Source: Ciborinia camelliae (Eukaryota; Ascomycota; Leotiomycetes; Helotiales; Sclerotiniaceae). From it: a stretch of 64,000 nucleotides of DNA. The notes beneath the pieces were generated by a model that was given only the letters and a program-made list of their open reading frames with translations, had not been told where the DNA came from and did no database searches. Shown one piece after another: positions 23,368-38,383 of the stretch (position 1 is the first letter of the stretch; the number at the start of each line of letters is the position of its first letter). The stretch is from positions 319,052 through 383,051 of the forward strand of contig JANPYM010000014.1 in the NCBI GenBank assembly GCA_025890175.1, given 5' to 3'. Both the position numbers and the translations under genes were made by a program.

Positions 23368-24695
23368 TCAAGTTTCACCTGGCCAGATCTCATCCGCAAT
23401 ACTTCTGACCAACAAAAGCTTATTCTTCATATCCTCCCATCTTAACAAATTACCCTCCTCATGGCTAGCAAATCCACACTGAGGGCTTACACCCAATCGC
23501 TTTAATGCTTCCTCTCTAGTTTGTCCTGCACCTTTTGCTACAATATCAGCAGCTTCCATAACTCTTGCCTTCATCTTCTCTTTGTCTTCGAGTTCTGGAA
23601 ATTTCGAAGTAATGACTCCAAGAATAACGTTCTTGTGAGGTGGGAGGTAGAGCAATGGCCCAAAGCCACCGGCACGGGGTGTGTCGTATTCGAGATAGTA
23701 GGTTGCTACGTTAAGGTTGCGGAAGAGTTTGGTTGCAATGCGATCATATCCTCCTTCCGAGAAGTGGCGTGATCCCATGAAGTTACCTCTGCAAATGTGT
23801 AGACCGAAGTGCATCTTGGAGGTATGTTTCTCGATGCTATCATTATAGCACTTGATATAAGCATCAAGCAACTCTTCAGCAGTTTTAGTGTTGGATTTAT
23901 CTTCCTCCCAACCTTTCAACATTTTCTCAGAGCAGAAGTCTTTCAATCGTTAGCTTTTACCGAAACGTGAGTCGTATCAGAGTAATTACACGCAAAATTT
24001 GGGTCATCGAATTGCACATTTCTGAGCCCGGCATCGTACAAGATATCCAATTCTGCACTAACAGATTTCGAGATATCTGAAAAGTATTCCTCGTCATTCG
24101 CATACACTTCTTTGGGGAAAGCCTTTCCATCCTTATATCTAAGATGATACCACGGTGGGGCAATCATTGTCAACTTGATGTCGCCCCATCTCTCTTCCGG
24201 TAGAAGAGATTTTAGATATTGATATTGGCCAATGAGTGTCGACTTTCCAGTATGCATTATTTTGCCGGTGCAAAGGCAAGATTGCCCTGGCTTGTGGCCT
24301 TTCTCAATGAATCCGGCGATATCAGGAACGTAGGGACGGAAGATATCCATCGAAGGATTGCGAATTTCGGTCATTCCATCGAGCTCTTCGAAGAAGGTTC
24401 CCCAGAATACAGCACGTCTACCACCGGTTTCCGTTAGCATATATGCCACAGTTAACCGTTGAATGAATCTGTGCGGGAAAACAAACCGATATTCCCCATC
24501 ACTGACAGCTCCGAACCTGCACTCATTTTGCAACTCTACAGCCTTGTTAATAGAATCATTCTCTATCTGAGTCAGTTCTTCCTGGGTCAAATTATTCTTC
24601 TCAAAAGCGCTGCGTTTAGTGAGAAGTTCCGTAGGGCGGAGTAGGGAACCTAAATGTTCAGCGCGGAAAGGAGGGTTACGATGAATGTTCGTCAT
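23368..24695 (-). CDS. Cobalamin-independent methionine synthase (MetE C-terminal)-like protein
   Basis: Two exons, 23990-24695 and 23368-23939, with a 50-nt intron bearing a perfect GCTAAC branch point. The product is 425 aa. The start chosen is MTNIHRNPPFRAEHLGSLLRP, because this is the typical beginning of the family; the frame stays open upstream but is not conserved-looking. The protein is a UROD/MetE-like TIM barrel corresponding to the C-terminal catalytic half of MetE. The zinc-site pattern HxC (H283, C285 in GLHICRGNF), E319 and C390 (QCGFAS) is intact, and QFDDPNFAYF at the exon junction is a family motif. Full-length MetE is about 760 aa, so this is one of the stand-alone relatives (YxjG/YxjH-like). 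Thiol or amine methyl transfer is possible but the methyl donor and acceptor are unknown. It is divergent from the ABC transporter. Confidence 0.9.
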
Positions 24696-26209
24696 TTTTT
24701 CTGTACTTTGGACCAGGGAAAAAGTATCAAACGGGCAGAAGATGCCTCGGGGCATCTTCAATGGTGGAAAGAACGATACATATACTTCATTTGCCCCGCC
24801 GAACCCCGCACTAGCCGCTATCACATCCGCAATACCTACATGGATGCTATTACATGGGCAGTTTTGATATAAAATCTGATTGGGCAAGATGTATGATGAT
24901 ATCTATTACGCTGATCCTATCTTGAACAGGCAATTGTTTGATGGTTGAGGGTTTCTGGATTGAGAAGAGGTTGGTGCTTTGGACGTTGTTGCATATGGTT
25001 CGGAAATAGTAGCTACAAGCTTAGGTTTCCTTAGATTGTAATTTGTAAAGCCCCAGCGGAGATAGGAGCGGATAAGCATTTGCCGAAGAAAGGCCCCAAG
25101 AAATATTTATTCCCCATATCTTCGCAAACCCTTGATTCAGAACACAACTAGGTATCTTATAGAAATTATCCCATTCTATTTAATCCTACTATATCCTGCC
25201 CTACCCTAACCTATCTGATATTATCCGATTCTACTCTACCCTACCTTATCTCCATCTTTAATATAAGCCACCATTCAATTGTCGAACTTAGAGCCAGACA
25301 TTCAAGAGTGTCATGAGGCATCTAAGTGTCAAAGGTCATGGTGCCCAGGTGTGATCAACGTGACAATCCAGGTATTTTGCGTGATGCACTGGTTACCTAT
25401 CTTTATCTATCTTATTAAGGTCGGCGTGAGAAATTGAACCCCGCATGAATCATCCCGGATATGTAGGTATCAAATGCGATCAAACAGACTAACGTACCGC
25501 CAAAACGGCTCATACAGTATGCATCTCGCAGTTGCTCATTCTGATCACTGATTCGCTCCTCGAATCCAGGATGATACAGGATTGTGTATACCGCGCGCGA
25601 CAAACGGATTCAAATGAACGATTTGGGCGATACGAACGACCTTATCTCAAATTGAGGAAGAATCTGGATTCATAGCTATAGTGGGGTAGGTTGGATGCAG
25701 CTACTGCATCGTTTCTTGCCTGGCATTCTCACCGCCAATTTGGAATCTTAACATTGCTTTTGCATGTGCTTATTACTTCTCCAGGCTTTAGTACTCTCTC
25801 TCTTCCTTCGTTCTTATATGTTCATTTAGCAAGCAATGAGCATTTAAACAACTCCTTGGGGTCTAGGCTCAGCATGGTATTTCTGCCTGCTGGCTTGCGG
25901 GTTGGGGCCTTTAGTGGCGGCCGGGAGCTCGTGGTTGGGTTGATCCTAGATACACTTCAATTTTCACTAATTGCTTAATTGCTCATCTATTTTGCCACAC
26001 ATCTGACTGCATTCTTCTTCGATAATTTACTATCGCACTTATGCGAGATAGCAACTGCTACCCCTGGAAGCGCGTATTTCTTTTGTCCAAATTCGCGCAT
26101 TTTCATTTTGTCAATACTTGGAGATTATAAGATTTCTCTTATCACATAACTTTTCTCAAATGTGTTTGCATCATTTTTATCGCAAACCCTCGACCCAAAC
26201 TCAGTAGAG
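24696..26209. other. Divergent intergenic region (MetE-like gene / ABC transporter)
   Basis: About 1.5 kb shared by two divergent promoters. It contains CTACCCTA/CTATCC-type pyrimidine repeats near 25175-25255 and a pyrimidine-rich stretch near 25780-25830. No convincing frame was seen. Confidence 0.5.
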
Positions 26210-31383
<5,174 letters not shown>

Positions 31384-31947
31384 AAGGGGGTAATCCTCCA
31401 TCCCATGCTGTCATCGATATTGAGCCGGTTGCATTTATCTCATGCAAACTCTTCAAGAGTCACCTTTTCTTTCAAAAATTTTCCTGTTCAATTTTCTGTT
31501 GAATATTGAAGTTTCTATTTTAATGATCTTGGGGGATATAATTTTCAATGTCGAATGAAGTTTGAACAATCAAAAGTCACGAAAATGATCAGAATGAAAA
31601 TTGGCCCATGTACGACCTATGTTCATCGATTTCCTATGCTAATAATACCTGTGGGAGATAATAGATATCAAACACGGAGGCCGACAAGATGACACGATAT
31701 CATATGTTGGGAGCCGTTTCATATATTGAGCACATAAGGATCTCTCCAGCCTTTCTCGGAATTTTATTGGATATTTATAACTTCTATCTGGGATCCTTGA
31801 TCCTCCTTTGATATATGAGGCTTTCAGGTTAAACCGAGCACTGCCAGCCCATGGAATAATGAAATGACACAGGTAATTTATAACCAAGCAAATATTCCGA
31901 ATAGCCAGCAGACGGAGACAGACATAGATTCTCAATCTTTCTAAATC
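31384..31947. other. Intergenic, 3' flank of ABC transporter
   Basis: AT-rich spacer that probably contains the transporter 3' UTR. No other feature was seen. Confidence 0.5.
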
Positions 31948-32399
31948 ATGTGGCCTCGGTATAATTTAGAGAAGTTGCTACTCTATAATAACTCCGAAGA
32001 AGAAGGCTGGGCATTTGCGGAACTCATCTTCGTTCTTTTTGCGTTCCCTCTGTTGGCGATGGAGAAAGGGGTTTCCGGTACTAAACTTTGTTTTAATTCC
32101 ATCTATAACTCACAAGACTAACAGACTAACAGTTAAATAGACATCTGTGTAATTCCGTCTAATGCTCATGTTATTTGCCATCCGAACACCACCTATTCTA
32201 TACAGCATCAAACCGAGAGCAACTGGTTTTATGGCCACAATTTATTACACCTGAGATTGGTAGTAGAGCATGGTACATAAAACTCATATTTATTCTCTTA
32301 TCCATTGCATTGTTGGCTGGTACAATTGTCCCTTATGCTCAGTCCCAAAGCTTATCAGTAGGTGATGCTTTAACTGTTACGATTATCAAGCTGAAGTAG
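31948..32399 (+). CDS. Possible small two-transmembrane protein
   Basis: A proposed two-exon gene (31948-32077 and 32206-32399) gives 107 aa. The first exon reads MWPRYNLEKLLLYNN, then a hydrophobic WAFAELIFVLFAFPLLA segment. The second reads LWPQFITPEIGSRAWY, then KLIFILLSIALLAGTIVPYA. Splicing uses a GTACTA donor and a TATACAG acceptor (128-nt intron). An alternative acceptor at a nearby AAATAG keeps another frame open for about 45 codons, so the splice choice is not settled. No family is recognised. It could be a small membrane protein or a chance arrangement in intergenic DNA. Confidence 0.35.
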
Positions 32400-32929
32400 T
32401 ACTTCAAGAAAGGTCATGTCCTCATTTTAGTATATTTTCTTTTGCTTGCGTAACTATGGAGGATTTATTTCTAGTTCCTCATAATAGCATTTTATCCGCT
32501 TCTATTACTTGGATTTTTGTATACGCTCTCACCTATGGTCAAGCTGTGATTTTTTATCATATAATTTAAGTCTTATCAAAGAGGATGAGTTGAGTGAGGT
32601 GTATTGATAAAAGAAAATGGAAAGTTACTTCGTACTAAGCTCAATTCAATTAGTTTGAATTGTCAAGAGAAAACGAACAATCAGTCCCAACCGGCCAAGA
32701 AAGTATCCTGTAAAAGAGAGATACGAAGCTTAACTTCCAGAGTCGTTGCCCGCGCGATATCCAGAGTCAACAATTCCTAAAGCAATGAAGGTTCCTAGAA
32801 GGTGTGTCGATGAAGTGTACAGAGATTAAAAAAATATGATGGCCGTCCAAGAAGCTCTCTATCAACCGCTCAACCACTCAACCAATCAGCTATCAAGTCG
32901 CCACCCCCCCTGATCAACATCTGCCATAC
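32400..32929. other. Intergenic, nothing recognisable
   Basis: AT-rich spacer between the possible small membrane protein and the 3' end of the Zn2Cys6-like gene. No supported feature. Confidence 0.5.
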
Positions 32930-33562
32930 CTAGCCATGATTTTGAGGATCATAGTATGCAGTACTCCAAAGATCCATGTCAGATTCTCCGGTGCTTTTAT
33001 AAGCAAACTTTGGGGGATTAAATGTCCCTGATATTGCTACCGCAGCAATATTGTTAAAAGGCTGCCGTCCGTTGGACTCCTCTTCCCATCTACTCAACGG
33101 GCTGTAATAACCCGAGCCTGAGTATTGGTGCGTAACCTGTGAGGAATCATCTTCAGGCTTCGAGACCATGTTTCTTGAGCATTGATGTTGTGCCTCCTGG
33201 CTCGAGGCCGAAGTGAAAAAAGCTTGTCCATTGAAGTCACTCGATGGCGTCTTTTTTGTTTCGTAATTCCATGATCGGGGAACATTGGAATAAGTTATGT
33301 TGGGGCTGTCAGATGCTTGTTTCATATAGTCTGCAGGTATGAGTTCATTCTAAAAGGGTGCAAAGTTAGCAAGCGCTTTGTAACAGCCCAGAGAAATGGG
33401 ATCTGGAGCTTGGATATTTACTTCTGCTTGAGGCTGCTCAGACATTCCTCTCTTCATCTTCGAGATCGATCTGGTACAAGTGCATGACGGAGCTTGATCA
33501 TGATGTGATCCTGAAGACTTTGACTTGCACTTGTCACAATGCAATGTCTGTGGCGCATTCAT
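32930..33562 (-). CDS. Small protein with degenerate Zn2Cys6-like N terminus
   Basis: Two exons (33422-33562 and 32930-33349) are separated by a 72-nt intron with GTAAAT donor, TTGCTAAC branch point and TTTTAG acceptor. The product is 186 aa. The start is ATG 33562 (MNAPQTLHCDKCKSK). The first 40 residues recall a fungal binuclear zinc cluster, with CDKCKSK followed by a P-S-C-x-C segment and a basic SKMKRG. However, the third Cys is Ser, the C-x2-C spacing of the second half is C-x-C, and a sixth Cys is missing, so a normal cluster could not form. The rest is polar, Ser/Tyr/Gln-rich and probably disordered, ending DLWSTAYYDPQNHG. It may be a decayed or regulatory relative of a transcription factor. 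No function is assigned. Confidence 0.55.
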
Positions 33563-34789
33563 AGTTTCGATAGTTACAAAAAGCAATTCGATATATGCTA
33601 AGTGAACTTTCAAGTTGAAGTCGTAACATAAACGCTCCTAAGCTTGGTGGGTTGGTCATACTTGTAGAGAATAGTAAGCTCTTTATACCCCATTCTCAAA
33701 CCAATATTGAATACGGAACACCAAAACTTTGGGAGAGATATCATGATATGAGATGGTCATAATCTAAATCACTGGACTTCATGGGACTTTTGGGAACTTT
33801 TTTTATCATCACTGTAGGCTCAGTTGATTGGCGGACAAGATTTGGAATTCCAAGGACTGCAGATAAAATGAATCGGCTCAAGCGTAATGAATAGAGTTTG
33901 GAACAGCAGACCTTCTCAGACCTTTTCATATTTCTCTTCATATCTTTTCCTGATATTATCCACCAGAAAATGTTGTGCATCTAGAAAGTAAGAAAGAACT
34001 ATGTGAGATTTTTTTGGAATTTCTGATCTCCATGGAGCCTTGATTGTCGGGATTAGCTTATTGGGCAATGAGAGACATGTGGCTATGAACAACCAGTAAG
34101 TCTCAGCTACTCTCCAAATGAAACTTTTTAGAATTTTGTAAATTATGCACGTACCTGCGTCATCAACACATGAGACTCCACGTAACGATACTTAACTGTA
34201 GCTTCTGCACTGTGGATAAAGGAGAGAGCATAAGTTTCTTACATAAGCCTATCCTTGTAGTGGTAGTATAAAACCCCCCACCTATTTAAATGAAAGGTAT
34301 TACTTTCCCACTCCCGACTGTCAGCACCTACATGCCAGCTAACCAGAAATTTTGGCCGACCACCTGGAGTCAGTTAGCTGGCCACATTGTGATTAGCCGA
34401 AGAGTACTCGGCTACTATTATAGAATCCATGCTGGCAACCTTGACCCAGCCACTTTCTCAACAGAACTTTTTAGAATTTCTGTAAATAATGCACCATGAG
34501 CGATACAGTACTGCAAACCGCACACCAAGCCCAACAAAGCCGCAAAACCATCACATTCCTTATTTATATTGGATTCTATTTGACCCGATCTTTTTCGTTC
34601 GCATGAATTCAACTACCACTTGAATTTTGATTAGTTCATTTGACAAATGCAACCTTCGGCGTAACCTCACGTGGAGAGCCAACCTTATTGTGCAAGTCAG
34701 GCAACCTATTTTCAATTCAGCACCTCCTTCGTTATAGCCTCGCCTATCTGAATTGGATTATCTCAAGTTTGTTGAATTAGCAATTTACC
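33563..34789. other. Intergenic with paired hairpins and a short duplicated motif
   Basis: Near-identical segments containing CTTTTTAGAATTT and GTAAATAATGCAC-like sequence occur about 34125-34152 and 34467-34497. Two perfect hairpins lie at 34334-34382 and 34394-34414. No coding sequence is supported. Confidence 0.45.
34334..34414. repeat. Two adjacent perfect hairpins
   Basis: GCCAGCTAAC (34334-34343) pairs with GTTAGCTGGC (34373-34382) around a 29-nt loop. TAGCCGA (34394-34400) pairs with TCGGCTA (34408-34414). These could be remnants of an inverted-repeat element or a structured RNA. Confidence 0.4.
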
Positions 34790-36404
34790 ATGAGCCAGCA
34801 GCAGCGCGAGTGGCATGATCCTATCTCCGATCTTTCTGGTATAGGAATAACTGGGTTTTCGGCCAACCCGAATAGCAATGCACGACACGAACTTATATTT
34901 TCTGGCCCATATGGAATCCCGACTTCAAACTTACCAAAACAGCCTTCAAACCTTCACCAACCCTCTCTAACCCAATTAAACCATTATAGTACCATCGAGC
35001 CTTTGCGAAAGACCTCAAAGCCTTTAGGCGTTGAACCACCAGTATATACCGGGCCTACGAATCGATACCAATTCTTGGGAAGTGTGGCACAGGGGCAGGT
35101 ACCACAAGCCCAACCGCAAAGCGGGTTTAATACAATACCCAAGCATTCGACTACACAACCTCCCATTTTCGACTCATCACCAGTAACAAATCTGGTGGGG
35201 ACTAAGAGATATGGCAATCGACGCACAAAAACAGATCTTCCCGATTGGGAAAAACATCGTACTGAGATCAAAAAGCTATACATAGACAAGAACCGACCAC
35301 TGTCTGAAGTAATGAAAACTATGGCAAATAATTTTAACTTTACTTCATCGTAAGTGTCTTTGGGCTGTGGAATATCTGGCGTTGCGCTACTCTCGGGGGA
35401 AATGCTAAGCTGCAATGTCAGTGAAAAGCTCTATAAAGAGAAATTAGATGAGTGGGGTCTCATCAAAAACCTGCCGAGTAACACTGCGGTCTGGGTACTG
35501 CAAAAGGACAAGAAAAGACTAGATGATGGGAAAGGCACGATATACGAGTACGGAGGCAAGGCACTAAACATGTTCGATGTTAAGAAGAAAGCAAAGCGAG
35601 TCAAGGTTCAACAAAATCAAGCAGTAGTGATAGGTATTTACCTTTCATGCTCCCACCGGCTATAAATATCTACTAATCAATTAAGACCATGAAACGCCCA
35701 AGCATCTTACATACTTCACTCCAAAGCCGGTGGTGCTTACTCCGCGATTTGAGAATGAATCGCGACCAGAACATGAAAGTAGTTCTGTATCAACTGTACA
35801 CATTCGTTGGAAACCGCCGCCAGAGTCCCATCGATATAGCACGGGCAATTCTAAATTATTATGGGAAGGTTACACTCAAGCGAATTTGGCAACATTGCGA
35901 GAAGACGCTCGGAACCTTGCTCGTCTTGACCAAATTGAAGCCGCCGAAGCCATATTCTGCCAGGTCCTCACAGGCCTCGAGTACCTTATTTCTTCCACTC
36001 ATGAAGACTCCATCGAGTCTGCTTGCGAATTGGCCGACTTCTATGTCAGAATTGATCGAGATGCTGATGCTGATGCAGTATTGGAGTGGCTGACAAGACA
36101 ACATTTTGAATATTGTGGAATCAAAAATCCAAAAACAGCGATCTACGTTTCGCGGCTCAGAGACTTGTATGAAAAATGGTCTCGGTCGCATGAGGTGGCC
36201 GCACTTCTTAATCGGGCATCTGGGATCAATACAACCTCAAAGAATCGTAACACCGGAGCCTTTCAAAGTATAGACGCCAAAGCAAGCCAGTACCTGGATT
36301 CTACCGATACCACGGAAAATCAGTTAACGCTGGCAAAAGAAGCCAAACTTGAAAGCGATTTGTGGGGCTGCGAGGGGTCCATCACCAAGATTATGCAGGT
36401 TTAG
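34790..36404 (+). CDS. Clr5-domain protein
   Basis: Three exons (34790-35349, 35422-35633 and 35686-36404) with introns of 72 and 52 nt. Splicing gives 496 aa. The first about 145 residues are Pro/Ser/Gln-rich. Residues about 152-206 match the fungal Clr5 domain: DWEKHRTEIKKLYIDKNRPL, then EVMKTMANNF, then EKLYKEKLDEWGLIKNL, interrupted by intron 1 exactly inside the domain. The C-terminal half is helical (LAELD/EAAEAIFCQVLTGLE-like repeats), possibly TPR-like. Clr5 was named in fission yeast for heterochromatin silencing; in filamentous fungi the domain is expanded and usually functionally unassigned. The stop at 36404 is followed by about 125 nt that stay open in another frame (SIFVRPWSM-type residues), so the annotated C terminus may be wrong or frameshifted. 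A truncated AAA+ gene follows directly. Confidence 0.85.
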
Positions 36405-36547
36405 CTCAAGGACTGTCAGTGTATCGTGTGAATACTTTACTACGCGTAGAACAAGACTTTTTCCCTCTACATTCCATCTTTGTAAGACCTTGGTCAATGC
36501 TTCTAAAGCTCAAGTCTGATTTCAGATTTTAGGTAAGGGGACGAGTT

Positions 36548-37690
36548 ATGATCGACGCTAGCACATTCAAGAGTCAATTTCCTCAGAACACAGTGGAAAT
36601 CAAAACCCCTCTTGCATTAGAAAAGCAACCTCGATCTTCTGGGGGAGAACCGATCTTCACAGATGAAGATTTCTTGATTTGTGACGACAAGGTACCTGGA
36701 TTCTCGTTGAATAGCAAGCATTGGTGCTTTTTTAAAGTCGAGCATCTGAAAACCCCAGAATTTAACCTCCGAGCCTTTGAATCCCTTATTCTTCCCGAGA
36801 ACCAAAAGAAGATGGTACACTCTCTCGTTGAGGTCCATTATAATGGAAAGTTGAAGTTCGATGATTTGATCAAAGGTAAGGGAAGAGGAATGACTTTTTT
36901 ACTCCACGGGGCACCGGGTACAGGAAAGACCTTAACAGCTGGTAGGAAATTCTTCCCTGACCCCTTTGTATCAGAATACCCGAGGCAAACAATTACTAAC
37001 AGAACAATTGAAGAAAGTCTAGCAGATTTCACTCAGAAACCTCTTTACACTATCAGTTCCGGGGAGCTTGGGGTTGATGCAAAGTCAATGGAGCAAAACC
37101 TCTCCAGGGCTCTTCAACTTGCAGAAACTTGGAATGCTATTGTTCTCATTGACGAAGCAGATGTATTCCTAGAACAACGTAGCGCCCAAGACTTGAAGAG
37201 AAATGGCTTTGTATCCGGTAAGCTCTCCTAACCTTTCATATTCAGCTCATTCTAATCAACCTGGCCATTGATAACAGTCTTTCTACGCCTTCTCGAGTAT
37301 TATGAAGGGATCCTTTTCTTGACAACAAATCGCGTCGCAGCCTTTGATGTTGCATTTAAATCACGAATCCATCTCTCCATCAAATTTCACCCCCTATCGC
37401 CCACCTCGCGAAGACAACTCTGGAAGCTTTTCATGGATAACACATACCCAGAAGCAAATTTCAGCTGGGTAAACGAAGACTGTCTCAACTATCTTGGATC
37501 AATTGAACTGAACGGCCGAGAAATCAAGAATGTTTTCAGAACAGCGCATGCTCTGGCCGTAAGTTCGAAAGAAGAATTCACGAGAGAGCATATTGAAACT
37601 GCCTTGGAGGGCATAAAGAGATTCGATGATGATATCAAAGCCGACGCGCTAGAGCCGGAAGATGGTCCTCGAAAGAGACGGAGATATTGA
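36548..37690 (+). CDS. AAA+ ATPase, 5'-truncated
   Basis: Three exons (36548-36941, 37014-37217 and 37278-37690) give 336 aa. Walker A is GAPGTGKT (121-128) after TFLLH, Walker B is IVLIDEAD (D178, E179), sensor 1 is LFLTTNR, and the arginine-finger region is FKSRIHLSIKF. The first intron (72 nt, TACTAAC branch) is a multiple of three with no stop; removing it restores the family motif LTAESLADFTQKPLYTISSGEL. Fungal members usually carry several hundred N-terminal residues (DUF7025-type) ending in GRVMID. Here only VRGRVMID is readable back to 36533, where an in-frame TAG or a TTTTAG acceptor occurs, and the domain upstream is absent. The gene is therefore either truncated by rearrangement next to the Clr5 gene or misses distant 5' exons. 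The ATPase core itself looks intact. Confidence 0.85.
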
Positions 37691-38383
37691 TAGTGTATCG
37701 ATTGGGATTTACAATAAATACCCTCTTTTTCTTTTCTCAATGTCATTTCCTTTCTTTTGCCCCTTTCATCTCTATCATTTTCATTTCATACACCTCTCAG
37801 TCAAAGGCTTAGTTGTTAAATATTTCCTCTCTTGATTTAGCCTCTTTAGAGCTCAAAGTGCCCTCTACTGTCCAGGTGAATATGTGAATATATGTAGAGT
37901 TCCAAGCCCCTACCCCATGCTGTGGAAGATTGCCTGGTTCGAACATATATCATAGATACTATCCAATTTAATCTCTTGAGCTAGATCTGAGGTTAAAGAT
38001 TAACCCTATATTCTGGTGTCTTTGACAACCCAATTTTTATTTTAGCAATTGTAATGTACAGCTAACTCTCAGTTTATTATTGTTAATCATGGAAGATACA
38101 ATAAAGACTTATATGATAAACAAGAAACTAAGCAGACAGTCTCCAGTCAAGGGAATTCTGTTTATTTTTATTCTTATGTAGTCGCTATATCGCATTACTC
38201 TCCAGAGTTCCTTCTTTGCCACATTCTATTATCAAATGCCCGATACAATCCAAATCCACCCATTCATTACATCCACTTTTACATTTATTCCATTCCGCAA
38301 ACGCCCTATATTTCAATCTTTCATTCTCCTATCTTATTCTCTTGTCATCCATACTATTACCCCTCATAATCAGTACCGTTTTT
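37691..38383. other. Convergent intergenic region (3' ends)
   Basis: Holds the 3' flanks of the AAA+ gene and the Ser/Thr-rich gene. It is T-rich with no coding evidence. Confidence 0.55.

Noticed and set aside
25430..25510. tRNA-like stretch (GGGTTCAATT on the - strand)
   Set aside because: The T stem and acceptor do not pair and no anticodon arm can be drawn.
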